A stretch of 64,000 bases of DNA from CAWFFV01 sp963814985. Its GTDB lineage: Bacteria; Chloroflexota; Ktedonobacteria; Ktedonobacterales; Ktedonobacteraceae. The notes below the pieces were generated by a model. The model did not search any database, was not told the DNA's origin, and saw only the letters and a program-made list of their open reading frames with translations. A program made the translations under genes and the position numbers. The stretch covers positions 1 to 64,000 of the forward strand of contig CAWFFV010000027.1 in the NCBI GenBank assembly GCA_963814985.1, in the 5' to 3' direction. Positions 16,624 through 27,296 of the stretch are shown one piece after another. The stretch's first letter is position 1, and every line of letters begins with the position of its first letter.

Positions 16624-19079
16624 TCAAGGTAATAGACTCTGGTTGCATCGAATCCGGCGAAGCTGCATTTGTTCGAGCGGCTGATCAAATAAACCGATTT
16701 GCCCATCCAGACGGAAGATCTGCTCAAAGTCCTCTGGTGTAAAGACAACACGAAGCCTTGCTGCATAGGATGTGAGAAGCACGCGAAGATAATGTTCACC
16801 ATCGTAATCTCGCCGATCGGCAATTGTCTCGGTATCACGACGAGAGAGAGAGTTGTCCGATCCAGGCGCATCGGACAGACTATCATCGAATGAAAGAGGT
16901 GCATCATCGGCCTCTTCTGGCAACCATGTATACCCGCCATCTTGCCTTCGATAGAAGCGTACTCGCTCACCAACTGCCCATTGTCTTCGCCCTGCCGCAA
17001 GGAGTACTTCATACTGCGGTTCGGCATGTTTTGCACGCGTCGTCAGATATACTTTCGGCGTCTTCGATAAGCGTACCTGTGCCGCCACATCCAAAGCAGG
17101 GAGGAGACGAGCACGTAAGGCCTCTCTCGTCTCCTCATAGCAGCGTTTCACGCCGCCAACATCACCCAACATCGCGTAGCGCAGTGCTTGACGGAGGAAT
17201 TGCTCTCCGAAGGGTTCCGCGCGGCTGGATCGTAGCGCTACTCCCCGCACAATGAGTTGCCCGTTATAGGTGAGCAAGGCATAGTTCTTGATGGCGTGGC
17301 TCACCATTGCCTGAAAGCGCCCTTCGTACTCTAACTGGATTCCGCGTGGCAGCAACGCTCCAATCTCAGCGACCAGTCTGCGCTCCTGCTCTTCCGTCCA
17401 GTTCTCTGGTACAGCAAAGTACGCTCCATCGGTATCCGCCTCGATCAGCGCCATTCCGCGTTCCCGCAGCGCGTCGAGGACCAATTGAGCAATTCACGGC
17501 CTCGCCTCGTCACTTCATTGGCTGCCGCAAGATCGGCAAAGAGCGCCATCGAACCCGCCCCCATGTAGCCATACGCAGCATTAATCAGTGTCTTCATCGC
17601 GGCCTGTGTTCCATCGTGCTGGTTGGCTTCGATTGAGCCAGGGGAGGCTGTTCGTGCTGCTGCCTTGTGGTACAAGCGCAGGTCGGTCAGGCGGTCGAGA
17701 ATGTGCAACAAGACACCCAGGCGATCACAACTCGGCCCTATCCGAAATATCCGCATGAGCGAGGGGTACAGGGAAGCTACATCGGCTTTTACCACATGCT
17801 CAGCAACCCCGGTGGCCAGGAGATAGGCAGCACCTCCTGCTTGTGACTCATCGCCTGAGAGCTCTTTGAGAGATGTAAACGGGAGTCCTGCGCCTGCGAA
17901 GAAATAGGCTCGCACGAGCATCGGTTCAAGGATACCCATCGCGGGTCCTGCCGATGCGATGCGTTCGTAGCTGCGTGGTGCCATGCCTGCCAGTGCGAAG
18001 GCTGCTCCCATCAGCCGTCTTGAAAGGCCATCCACTTCTTTCACATCGTCCAAAGCATAGTGGCGCACACGCTCAGGGTTCTGCCGATACGTTGCAAACA
18101 CCTTCGACCCCTCAATATAGACACGCTCAGGGGAGGCCAGTCCGAAATAGCGAGCGACGTCTTTGAGCCGGTAACTGGGTAACTCACGCACAACGAAGTC
18201 GTAACGACGCACCGCATCCAGCGTATCAATCAACTCCCGCCCCGCTACAGTGTAGCGCGAACGCCGTGTTTCTGGTCCAAACATCAGCGTTTCCTCATGA
18301 CTCTCAAGAAGTTGTGGGCCACCCGGACGACCAAGGCGCAAGGGGACCTTGAGAACCGCTGCACGTTTCTGCAAGAACGGGAGGTCAAAGCCGAAGAGAT
18401 TGTGGTTTTCGATAACATCAGGATCGCGTTCGCGGATCAACCGGCAGAGGTCGGCGATGAGGCGTGCCTCTTGATCAGGTGACGAAGCCTCAAGAATGGT
18501 TGAGAAGCCCTGGCTATCCTGGAGAGAGACCAGAAAGATACGTCCACGCTCAGGATTTAATGAAGTCGTCTCCAGGTCAAATTGCAGGCGATGAAGGTCT
18601 TCGTAGGCCATCCCGCGAAAATAGACGCGACCTGTGAGCATGAGATACTGCTCGACAGAGCCAACGCGGTAGTAGGTCCCTTGCAGGTCGTTCAGGTTGG
18701 TCACCTGACGATTCAGCCGACGCGAGGCTCCGGTACAGAGCGCTCGCTCAAGTACACGGCTATCATGAGCCGAGAAGATGTAACGATACGCCTCAGGTGG
18801 GCCATCCAGTTCACGAAACGTAATGAGAGCCGTTTTTGCATCTGGTGAGTGAGTAGATTGTACAGCACGCCCAAGATGTTCCAGGTCAGCGAGTGTTCTG
18901 GCAAAAATCCAGGGGCGATACTGCACTTTCTCACAGGTCACCTGCATTCCAGCCCGTCGCCACACCAACGCCTTTCCAGCCCGGCTTGCCCATACAGAAA
19001 CAATACCTGGCGTCTCGTCCCATCCAAAAAGCCAGGCTTCCTTTTGAGAAGATGAAGGGGAATCGGAAATGGGAAACAT
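16624..19079 (-). pseudogene. Family B DNA polymerase, single frameshift
   Basis: N-terminal exonuclease motifs are visible: Exo I FDLETT, Exo II ENHNLFGFDLPFL, Exo III YALDDVKEV. Polymerase motifs follow: A ADVASLYPSLM, B KTLINAAYGYMG and C EADTDGAYF (the DTD catalytic Asp pair). The first frame runs to ~17450 and continues in another frame from ~17485: a base is missing near GAATTGCTCAATTGG, between motifs B and C. Adding one base gives 818 aa, a normal size. The ATG at 19079 (MFPISDSP) has an AGAGAGGA ribosome site and avoids overlap with the next gene, so I prefer it to the longer frame from 19214. Unless the sequence is wrong, the product lacks motif C and is inactive. Bacterial PolB proteins are usually repair or mobile-element polymerases. 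It converges with NRPS B. Confidence 0.82.
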
Positions 19080-19119
19080 CAACGTCCTCTCTTGATCATG
19101 TATGAGATTTTCCTCATGC

Positions 19120-19668
19120 TCATGCATATTCATTGGGAAACGACGGCCAGCGCGAGGCCGCCCAGGCAGACCAAGACTCATATCCAGGAGGGGCGTCTTC
19201 CAGAATGGTACCATTCAGCTCAGCTTCATCCGGTTCGTTTTCGTTAAAGAACGTACGCCATTTCGTCAGTTCTTCTTCGCTCATCTGCCATGTCTGGTCC
19301 GGCGTCTCTGCAAAGCGGTTTTGGACGCGCTTCCGTTGCGTTTCTGGGTCAATAGGCAAATAAATCACTTGGCTCTTCGCTCCTATTTGCTTGGCGATCC
19401 ATCTCAGAGACGACCGTTCGTCTTTGCTCCAAAATCCGAAATCCAGGATGACGTTCGTCTGAAGCTGAAGAGCACGCAGAGCTATCCAGATCAGACGACC
19501 TTCCAGGGCATCTCTTGTTGCCTGATCATTTCTTCCAAATAATGTCTTCATCCACTCATCAGGGGTAAACCGCAAGGCAGAGGCTTCCACTTCTAATTGC
19601 CTGGCTTTTGTTGTCTTGCCAGCCCCTGGAAGCCCTACTATGAGATACAATAATGCAGGTTCTTTCAT
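19120..19668 (-). CDS. P-loop nucleotide kinase-like protein (AAA_33/zeta-type fold)
   Basis: About 182 aa. An N-terminal Walker A LIVGLPGAGKTTKA is followed by the substrate-loop style segment RFTPDEWMKTLFG and NVILDFGFWSKDERSSL, then the lid region IDPETQRKRVQNRF. This pattern is seen in polynucleotide-kinase/chloramphenicol-phosphotransferase/zeta-toxin-like small kinases. The substrate cannot be told from sequence. An alternative start is the ATG at 19686; neither has a clear ribosome site. No antitoxin-sized partner is adjacent, so a toxin role is not supported. It precedes polB on the same strand with a 40-bp gap. Confidence 0.7.
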   Translation of the reverse strand: MKEPALLYLIVGLPGAGKTTKARQLEVEASALRFTPDEWMKTLFGRNDQATRDALEGRLIWIALRALQLQTNVILDFGFWSKDERSSLRWIAKQIGAKSQVIYLPIDPETQRKRVQNRFAETPDQTWQMSEEELTKWRTFFNENEPDEAELNGTILEDAPPGYESWSAWAASRWPSFPNEYA

Positions 19669-19686
19669 ACCTGCATTATGGCACAT

Positions 19687-20045
19687 TGAGGGGCCGTGAT
19701 GGCGATTCTATCCTCCTGGCGTTTGTTCAGTTTATAAATCGCTCTGAAAAAAAAGCAACATCCACTCAGACTCAGAAACTGGTTGTGAACCATATTTTGC
19801 CGGTTGCTCATTTAGAAAGGACCTCTGTGATACTGTACGTATCAATTCAATGGTGTTTTCATTGATAGAGCTTCCATCCAGACTATTAGCTGCTTGAGAA
19901 ACATCTACGAATCAAAACAGCCTGTGAACTATAATATGCCGATGTACTTATGAAGCATATTATAGGCCGAAAATGTCAGGATATGAGTAAAATTTCAATC
20001 TGCGATGTACAAATCTCTGGAGAGGTGAGGAGATAGAGGTTTTGA
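19687..20045. other. Intergenic region
   Basis: I see no gene on either strand. The only structure is the inverted repeat at 19929-19965. Confidence 0.55.
19929..19965. terminator. Perfect 11-bp inverted repeat downstream of the DUF4097 gene
   Basis: CTATAATATGC (19929-19939) and GCATATTATAG (19955-19965) are exact inverted copies with a 15-base loop. It lies past the stop of the minus-strand DUF4097 gene. It is AT-rich and lacks a T-run, so an operator or RNA-end hairpin is as likely as an intrinsic terminator. Confidence 0.35.
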
Positions 20046-21302
20046 TTACGATCTGCTTTGAGGATACGGTAATCGAGAGATGTGAATCCTGCCGCTACCT
20101 GTTCTAAGTTTGAGTGGCGCGTGCGGTCCGTTACCTGCTTCATTGCTGCCAAATTCATTGTGCACACCGCCGGAGCCGGTTCTTGCATCCAGGCTAAATG
20201 CCGCATCAGCAGGTAATCCGAGGGTAATCCCGCCGCTTCCAGTTTGGAACTTGTAGCTACCCAGCGCATCCAGCGAACCGTCAAAGGTAATCGAACCGCT
20301 ACCGGTTTTCAAAGACAATTCCCCGCTTAACGCGACCTGACTGACTTCGATGCGCCCACTTCCGGTCTGCGCTGTGAGCTTGCCACGCATGTTTTCAAGG
20401 ATGATACGCGAACTGCCGGTAAGCAGGCTGGTCTGACCCTGTAAATTCTGAGCTTCGATGCGTGAACTGCCTGTTTGCAGATCGATCAGACCCTGCAGAT
20501 TGCCAGCTTCGATGCGTCCACTACCGGTTTTCATCGTAATCCGCCCCTGGAGGTCGTGCGCATATATTCTGCCGCTGCCGGTGTGCACGCGAATTTCACC
20601 GCTGGTACCTTGAACCACGACTTGTCCCGAGCCATTCTGCAATTGTACATCGCAGTTGGACGGCACGGTGATCTCAAAATCGACGGTACGCAGACCAAAC
20701 TGGAGGATGCTCCAGGCCATACGGCTTGAGATGTCCAGCATGTCACCGTGCTGCTTGTAGTTTATCTGCATACGCTCGGCATCAATACCAATGCCGCTGG
20801 CGCGTTTGGTCGCGGTCACGCTCACCATGCCGCCCTCTTCTCCCCGACGAATAGCCACGGTCCCAGCCCCATTGTTGATCACCAGCCGCGCATGTTCCAT
20901 GATCTGGAAGGTGCGCTTGGGCATGGGAATAGTCACGACACGCCAGTTTGTAGCCAGCGCGGCCAACCCGGCGATGATCAGCACAATCACCACTACCCAG
21001 GTTAGCCAGTTCAGAATCACGCCGAAGAAACTCCCAGCGATAAAGGCTACACACAGCAGAACTACCAGCGCCAGCAGTCCGCCCATACTTTTCTGGTTTT
21101 TCGGCTCTGGTCGCAACTTCTCACCCTCGCGTGGCCAGAAATCTTGTTCAGTATAGCCTTCTTCATAGGAACGGTACCTATACTCTTGCGATGATGGCTG
21201 TTCGCGAGGGTCGGTATTATTCTGACGCTCATTGAGTGGCGCTGGCGTCTCCTCCGGTGTGTTGGACGTATGGTCAAATTCCTGCTGGCTCTGCATGTTC
21301 AT
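20046..21302 (-). CDS. Membrane-anchored DUF4097-type beta-helix protein
   Basis: Start chosen at MNMQSQQEFD (21302) with a GAGGAC site just upstream. Residues 1-65 are polar and Pro/Gln/Glu-rich. Two adjoining hydrophobic segments follow (GGLLALVVLLCVAFIAGSFF and WVVVIVLIIAGLAALA, ~75-115). The rest is a repetitive beta-strand region with about ten copies of TGSG/TGSS spaced roughly 18-20 residues apart (IRVHTGSGRIYAHDLQG, ITMKTGSGRIEAGNLQG and so on), the pattern of DUF4097 adhesin-like right-handed helices. The large C-terminal repeat domain probably lies on the outer face of the membrane, but topology is not certain. Function is unknown. It is on the same strand as the defence operon upstream but separated by a 160-bp gap, so it may be an independent gene. 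Confidence 0.75.
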   Translation of the reverse strand: MNMQSQQEFDHTSNTPEETPAPLNERQNNTDPREQPSSQEYRYRSYEEGYTEQDFWPREGEKLRPEPKNQKSMGGLLALVVLLCVAFIAGSFFGVILNWLTWVVVIVLIIAGLAALATNWRVVTIPMPKRTFQIMEHARLVINNGAGTVAIRRGEEGGMVSVTATKRASGIGIDAERMQINYKQHGDMLDISSRMAWSILQFGLRTVDFEITVPSNCDVQLQNGSGQVVVQGTSGEIRVHTGSGRIYAHDLQGRITMKTGSGRIEAGNLQGLIDLQTGSSRIEAQNLQGQTSLLTGSSRIILENMRGKLTAQTGSGRIEVSQVALSGELSLKTGSGSITFDGSLDALGSYKFQTGSGGITLGLPADAAFSLDARTGSGGVHNEFGSNEAGNGPHAPLKLRTGSGRIHISRLPYPQSRS

Positions 21303-21464
21303 GTCCTCAGTGCACGATAAAAATGCTATAAATTGGAAAATGTTACCATATATACGGAGAACGCTTGTCATAAGTTGCCATGTGTCATCAGCTATATAAC
21401 ATCGGCCTGGTTACCTGCAATGCAGAAAAGAGAAAGGGAGTTGGTGAGGATGGGATTTGCACTG

Positions 21465-23036
21465 TCATTTTTCGAGATGTTGGGAGGAACGATACGGAGG
21501 TACAATTGACTGACCTATCACATGGCAGAGGCGCGGATTTTTCAGGCAATCGGTCTCAATATTCACCAGATCAAAGACGCCTGCACCAATATGGGGCTTG
21601 GGACATAAAATTGTCTGCGGTGGAAAGGGATGGCGTTGCGCATTCACATTCTCTGGATCAAACCACGTTCCCTGACAGGTTGGGGCAGGTCGCTCTGGTA
21701 GGCATTGGAGCGCCTGATCCAGCACTGAGCGCAAACGCTTTTGCAGATCTGGAAACGGCATGGTGGGTTCCAAATGGTAGAGATGTACCTGCGGAGATGC
21801 ATCCCCATACTGCATCCCTGTTCTACGGACTGTCCGGGTCATCTGTTGTGCTCTTTCTGGTTCAGGAAGGAGTGGGAAAAAGAGTGCCCCAACCTGTGAA
21901 CCAAGCAGGGTCATATCTCCCAGCAGTTTTTTGAGTGGACCATGTGTCCTCGTGGGGTCGGTGCCACCAAGATAATATTTCGCATCCAACACAAATGGCG
22001 GTTCTCGCCAGATCAACGTGCCCTGGTGACGTACTTCCAAAGGGTGTTCGCGTTCAAGAGTATAGTCTGGTCGTGTCGCTGGTCCGTGTTCCCAATCTGA
22101 CTGGTAGCTGGTCGAGGTGTCTAATTGACGATTGTACAACATGCGGAAACGTCGTCCTTGCCAGCTAAATGTGCATTGTAGCTGGTCCGTCGCAATGTCT
22201 GTCTGTATCGCTCCTTCCTCGTGCAAGAGATGAAGACACTCCAGAACAATCCACAGCTCATATAACCATGCATCCGTTTTCTCATCAGCACGCATGCTTG
22301 CCAGGACAAGAGCGCGTTCATCGCTGGCATGGCCAATGCGTAACGATGTGAAGCGTTGCCACCACGCCAGCAGGTCACGGTAGGGGTTGGGACCAGGGCG
22401 TAAATGGGTGGTGACCTGTTGGACAAGGATACTAATATTCACCTTCAGTGCCTGAGCAGCAAGCACACGAGCATAAGGAGCTGCCAGTTCTCGTTCGGCG
22501 CGTTCGTCTGCCTCCACGAATACACTATTTTCCTGTGTGCTCAATTCCTCGTCGGCGAAGTTCTCTTTCATTGCCAGTTGCAACTCCTGTCGGTAAGCCA
22601 GGAGAATCGCTACTGTGAGCAGATTTTCGGGCGTTTCCATGCTGCGTTGACGCAGGCGGGTATGGAACTGAAGAGGCGATTGTCCCGGCGAGAGAGACCA
22701 ACTCGCTTCGATGGTGCGTTGCCAGTCGATCTCTCCACGCGTAGGAGCTTCTTCATGCAGGCGAGCATGGCTGGTCTTTAAGCTCAGTTGACGCCTGATC
22801 CGTGGGAGAATATCGTCCAACAATTCGTTACTGAGAGTTTGCAGCTTGATATAACGGTCGTATTGTTGGAAGAGTGGGATCTGGGGAAGGGCGCTTTGGA
22901 GAAAGAACTGCCGAAACTGGTTGCGAAAAAGCTGCGTATCATGTTGCAATAATAAGCGCATAATACGTCTTTGCAGTTGTTGTGACCTGGTTTGTGCTAA
23001 CGTTTGATCCATTGTTGTTCTGGTCGTCTCACTCAT
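21465..23036 (-). CDS. McrC-like PD-(D/E)XK nuclease subunit
   Basis: Intact 523-residue protein with ribosome site GAGGGATGAG before the ATG. The C-terminal half has the restriction-endonuclease fold signature: RPDYTLE (~322) followed by PPFVLDAKYYLGG (~350), that is D...DxK. This is as seen in McrC/DUF2357-type nucleases that cut DNA under control of an McrB-family AAA+ partner. The N-terminal ~250 residues are mainly helical with no motif I recognise. It is the last gene of the minus-strand defence operon, 26 bp after the AAA+ gene, as expected for an McrB-McrC pair. The DxK motif and the neighbour carry the call; overall homology to McrC was not measured. It occupies the position where drmC (a phospholipase D-type protein) would be expected in a DISARM operon. 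Confidence 0.68.
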   Translation of the reverse strand: MSETTRTTMDQTLAQTRSQQLQRRIMRLLLQHDTQLFRNQFRQFFLQSALPQIPLFQQYDRYIKLQTLSNELLDDILPRIRRQLSLKTSHARLHEEAPTRGEIDWQRTIEASWSLSPGQSPLQFHTRLRQRSMETPENLLTVAILLAYRQELQLAMKENFADEELSTQENSVFVEADERAERELAAPYARVLAAQALKVNISILVQQVTTHLRPGPNPYRDLLAWWQRFTSLRIGHASDERALVLASMRADEKTDAWLYELWIVLECLHLLHEEGAIQTDIATDQLQCTFSWQGRRFRMLYNRQLDTSTSYQSDWEHGPATRPDYTLEREHPLEVRHQGTLIWREPPFVLDAKYYLGGTDPTRTHGPLKKLLGDMTLLGSQVGALFFPLLPEPERAQQMTRTVRRTGMQYGDASPQVHLYHLEPTMPFPDLQKRLRSVLDQALQCLPERPAPTCQGTWFDPENVNAQRHPFPPQTILCPKPHIGAGVFDLVNIETDCLKNPRLCHVIGQSIVPPYRSSQHLEK

Positions 23037-23062
23037 GATTTCTCATCCCTCATATATCTTCT

Positions 23063-25427
23063 TTACAGTCCGCGTTCCGCTTTGAAGGTGCGCAGACGCC
23101 TTGTCAATTGGGGGAGATGAACATCAGCAGACTCAAGGTGAAAGAGTTGAGAAAGTCGAGCAGATGGAATCCCAGGTTTGTTTTGTGCAGCAATCTGCTC
23201 TATCTCTACGTCCGAGAGGAAGGACTGACCATCGATAGTGCTCACACTGCCAAGCGACAGAAGTTGTCCGTAGAGACGGTGTGGCGTGTTGGTTAATCTG
23301 GCAAGGAGCGCGTGATAAGCTTCACTGAAGGCTGGCCGTTCGGTGCTCAGATACAGGAGCAAGGTTTCAATTTCGTCGGGAAGTAAAACCTGGAGTTGGT
23401 CAGCCAGTGTATCACATAAAGCAGCATCCAGCGCCTTCTCGACCCACTCGGCACGTGTCGTATATCCTTGCAAGATACCCACAATCAACATATGGCGAAT
23501 CAAACTGATTGCCTGCGCCGTTCCCAGTTGGCGATAGATACGAATCACCTCAAAGATGTGCCAGGCTGTTTCAAATGCTTCACAGAAAGCTTGCGCATCG
23601 TGTCCATCTTCCCAAAGGATGGAGTACTGTCCCGAAACATCAGGGCCGATGACCACTCTTTCCGACCAGTAAAGGGTACCTTCATCATCAATGCTGATAG
23701 ATTCGCTGAGGTGGCTGATGCGCTTGAGCGCTTTATACAGGACAATGCCTTGCTCCACAACGCCCAGTGCCCTGGTCGGAGGGAGAATCTCAACGAACGA
23801 GAAGCGACGTTTGAGAGCTTCACTGATCTGGTTGAGGTAGTGGCGATCAAAGCTGTTCAATGTACCGATCACACGAAAATCCAATGGGATAGGAAGCTCA
23901 GCACTCCCACCTTCGATCGACACACGTAATACGTCGTTGCCACCAAGCGCCGTTAGAGCATCCCCCAATGCAAGGTCAATGGGGGCACGGTTGAACTCGT
24001 CTATCACCAGCCATTGTCCACGAAATTGCTGTTGTGTTCCCCGTTCCACACCACTTGTCGTCGTGACACGCGTACGCTGCAATGTAACGGTACTCCATTC
24101 CTCTGGATTTGTACCCTGGAATGACCAGTTTTTCAGGATCGTTGAGGTGAGATAACCGTATTGTACGGTGTAAGTGATCGTTCCATTCTTGCTCTGAGGT
24201 GCAAGACCACTAATCAGCGTGCGCACACTCCACTCGTCGGTGGCTGTCACCAGACGCGTTGTATAGGCTGTTCTGCTATCCAGCGCTCCCTGGGCGGCTT
24301 CCTCCTGGACTATTTGGGGAGATGCCTCCTCGGTCTTGCCTGCACTCTTCCAGAGAATCTCTGGAATAAGGCGGGCCAGTTCGGTTTTACCTGTTCCTGG
24401 CGGGCCTGTGAGGAGTAACATGCCCGGCAAGTAATGCATAGTAGATACGCCTGATAACAGCTTCATCAACCAGAATGTGGCGCTGCACTTCACGAATCAG
24501 TTGTGAGAGCAGTGGCTCAGGTGTTGGCCGTAGTGGTGTATTCTGGATAAACCTTGCGGTTTCGGCTGTTGTTTCGCTTGTTTTCTGAGAGAGAGGCAGC
24601 GAAAATGTATAATCAGGTGATGCTTCATTAACAAGAGATGGCATTGTTGGAGTGCTGGCTAGCAGAGAGTTTTCATCGGTTTCTTTCGTCAAAGTGTTAG
24701 TCGGCTCTGTAAGGGACTGGAAACGCTGCGTAATCCAGAAGAAAAAAAATTCGGCCCAATAGGTGCCGATTCTTCACCTGGGGAACTTGTGTAGCGATGT
24801 CAGCCACCAGTTGCACGCAGGCTTTATGATCAGCCTCCGTCCCGACTTCGATCGACTTCGGCCCCATCGCCAGCCCGTGCGGCACTGTTAAAATCTGCGC
24901 TTTGATAAGAATATAGAGTCCTTTACGCACACCTTCGTAATAGACGAGAGGTTCTCCTGCTGGATCAAGCCAGTAGGCAAACAGGGAAATAATGAAAGCG
25001 CTACTATTGACTTTCACAATCATACCGCTGGATTTGCCATCTCTGCGTAGACGCTCTCGTTCTCTTAAGAGAAATTGATAAAACTGCTCGATACGTTGTC
25101 CAACGTTTTGAGCGTTGAGCCCATCCAACGCCTTGCGGAACTGCTCTTCGGCGGAGGAACTGGTATCACAGTGGTATTTGCTAAACTTGTTGAGTTCTAT
25201 TATAAATCCAGGGCCCATTGCTCCCCAACGTTCTCCAAAGCGTAATTGGTCTTCTCAAGTTCAGCCCGAAAAGTTTGCACATTTGTTTCTGCACGAATAA
25301 AGCGCCGGATGACGGCTTGCAAGCTGGGAAGGCCCCTATCGCGCGCTTTCGCCCGATCCCGGCACATCTTTTGATACTCTTCATCTGCTAAATAGGCCTG
25401 GGCCACATCATCTAAGGTCATCGTCAT
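23063..25427 (-). pseudogene. McrB-like AAA+ ATPase with unrecognised N-terminal domain, three frameshifts
   Basis: Read in sequence, four consecutive minus frames make one protein of about 785 aa. These are: N-terminus MTMTLDDVAQAYLADEEYQK (25427); GPGFIIELNKFSKYH (from ~25215); TKETDENSLL (from ~24735, at a run of eight T in the printed strand); and LLLTGPPGTGKTELARLIP (from ~24427). The AAA+ part has Walker A GPPGTGKTE, Walker B LVIDEFNRAPIDLALGDAL and the sensor/finger block GTLNSFDRHYLNQ...ALKRRFSF, the arrangement of McrB-type motor GTPases/ATPases. The first ~250 residues may be the target-sensing domain; I do not recognise it. It sits 30 bp after drmB. Each break is a single-base change, at least one in a homopolymer, so the gene may be intact in the organism. 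Confidence 0.72.
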
Positions 25428-25457
25428 ACAATTATGCTCTCCTTACATTTCCAGTGG

Positions 25458-27296
25458 TTAGAGTGAGGGTGGGAAGAATGCCAGGTTATCTCTCTCAACA
25501 GTGGGGATCAATACTGAACGATCCAGGTATCTATTGCCACGCTCACATGAGGTCTCTGGGACGAACAGACAGGCATGGCAGGCGGCTCCATGCAGCGTGC
25601 CATCATCCAGGCTGGTATGCTCTGCACAGAGTGGATCTGATGTACAGTTCTCCATTGCCTCTCGTGCACCGTCGATATGATAGCCAAGCTGTTTGCCCAG
25701 ATTGACAAGCCCACCAAGTGTGCCTTCGCTATCCGAAGCGGCAGTGTAGAGCAAAATACCTGCCATTGCGCCTCCCTCGCTTTCCGGTGGCTGGGCATAG
25801 ATACGTTCACGAATACTGGCAGCCGTATAGCCACATTCCAGGGTAAGCTGTCGCATCAGAGCATGTGCAAATGTGTGTAGTAAGACATAGCGTATGTCTG
25901 GATAGTTTGCTTCGGGATTCTCTATGCGGCGCGCGTCGCGCCATCTCCGGTGAGCGTCACGGAATGCTACGTTATGCTGCTGCACCGTCAATTTTTGTAG
26001 CCAGGCTTGCAGAGCATCTTCGCGCAATTGCAGGAAGATCCCTTCTCCCCGTACCTCTGATGCTGGCACCCAGTAGGGATGATGCCGTGCCAGTGGCATG
26101 ATGTGCTCTGCTGGTAAGTTCTCTTCCTCGGTATAATCGCTTAACGATTCCAGACGCGTGAAACCCGTCAGGGCACGTACTTCGCGCAGGCGTTCGACGA
26201 GCACCACTTGCTCAATGACATCAGCATATCCCTCTGGTATGCTGATCGCTGTGACCTCAAAATCGTCTGCTCTGGGTGCGCTGGAAGGATTGCTTAATAC
26301 TTCCCACTCTGGTATTCTCAAGGTCACAGGCTTGACGGGATCAGGACTCCCCGCTTTTTTGTGTTCGATCTTTTTCCAGATCTCTTCATTACTATAACTA
26401 CTCAAATGCTCCGTGAGTTGCGGAAGACGCCGATAGAATGCAACCTCGGCAGCACTCTCTGCCACCTGTAACAGATTCCAGTGTGTCTCAACAAGCTGAC
26501 CAAGTGTATCTATGGCTATAGGAATAGATAGGGAGGAAAAGACCAGCGGGAACCAGGTGTTAGAGGCGGCAAGCAGAATGGTGCGTGCCTGGTACTGGCA
26601 TGTTTTTTTCTCGAAGTCTCGTAAATGCGGTCGGCGACCACGACAGGTCGGGTGATACGTGCGTTCTTCATCGTTGCTAAACGCTTCAGACATGGCCCGT
26701 CCCTTGCCACAAACCTCACAGATAATATAGATATCTGAAGGTTCTCCCGAGACACCTCTTTCTCTGATGAGTAACAATGCGTTACAGTGCCGATCTCCAT
26801 GGACAAAATGGTGCCAGGGGAAATCGTCGAGATGGCCTGCTTCACAGGCGATCATAAAGCGTGAGGGCAACACAATTGGTTGTTTGGCACAGTTGTGATG
26901 TCGATAGCAGGTTCTATCCGGCTGAAAGGGATTGGCCTTGAGTTCAAAGAAACCAGAGTCTACCGAGGCAAGCAAGTGACAGCGGGGACAGACCATCCAG
27001 CGCGGGAAGGCTGCTACCGGTACGCCAATGCGGGCACCTGGATCAAAAGGATGCCCTGAGGAGGTTTCATCGGCTGGCGGTGAGAGCAGTTGTTTGACCT
27101 GCGCACCAAGGACCGTTTGGACAGCGTGCAACAGGCGTTCCTCTACAATCTCTTCTGATCTGGTGGTATCCCAGTCGTCCAGGCCCATGATGAGCGTTGA
27201 CATGTGGGGAAGATCGATGATCGCTCCCACACCATACGTTTGTAGCAACTGACTGGGGCGTACATCTCCGACTTGATATTTTTTGATGCCCTTCAT
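25458..27296 (-). CDS. drmB: DrmB, DUF1998 component of DISARM
   Basis: Intact 612-aa protein. It begins MKGIKKYQVGDVRPSQLLQT followed by YGVGAIIDLPHMSTLIMGLDDW, a start I associate with DrmB. The N-terminal third has paired cysteines (CPRCHLL, CYRHHNC, CEVCGKG), likely zinc-binding. The C-terminal DUF1998 region contains YPDIRYVLLHTFAHALMRQL, LYTAASDSEGTLGGLVNLG and a Cys/His cluster (CTSDPLCAEH, CHACLFVPETSCERGN). DrmB works with the helicase DrmA as the core of DISARM, which blocks incoming phage DNA; its DUF1998 domain helps DNA unwinding by the complex. The start overlaps the drmA stop by one base (TAATG type), so drmA and drmB are translationally coupled. Confidence 0.9.
   Translation of the reverse strand: MKGIKKYQVGDVRPSQLLQTYGVGAIIDLPHMSTLIMGLDDWDTTRSEEIVEERLLHAVQTVLGAQVKQLLSPPADETSSGHPFDPGARIGVPVAAFPRWMVCPRCHLLASVDSGFFELKANPFQPDRTCYRHHNCAKQPIVLPSRFMIACEAGHLDDFPWHHFVHGDRHCNALLLIRERGVSGEPSDIYIICEVCGKGRAMSEAFSNDEERTYHPTCRGRRPHLRDFEKKTCQYQARTILLAASNTWFPLVFSSLSIPIAIDTLGQLVETHWNLLQVAESAAEVAFYRRLPQLTEHLSSYSNEEIWKKIEHKKAGSPDPVKPVTLRIPEWEVLSNPSSAPRADDFEVTAISIPEGYADVIEQVVLVERLREVRALTGFTRLESLSDYTEEENLPAEHIMPLARHHPYWVPASEVRGEGIFLQLREDALQAWLQKLTVQQHNVAFRDAHRRWRDARRIENPEANYPDIRYVLLHTFAHALMRQLTLECGYTAASIRERIYAQPPESEGGAMAGILLYTAASDSEGTLGGLVNLGKQLGYHIDGAREAMENCTSDPLCAEHTSLDDGTLHGAACHACLFVPETSCERGNRYLDRSVLIPTVERDNLAFFPPSL

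Noticed and set aside
19120..19668. Zeta-type toxin
   Set aside because: Only the general P-loop kinase pattern is visible and there is no epsilon-like antitoxin next to it.
24697..25218. Separate small gene between drmB and the AAA+ ATPase
   Set aside because: Its ends meet the neighbouring frames at single-base shifts, one at a run of eight T, and the joined protein reads continuously.
21465..25427. The AAA+/nuclease pair as an unrelated, stand-alone McrBC system
   Set aside because: Not excluded, but the 30-bp spacing to drmB on the same strand and the lack of a terminator favour membership in the operon.
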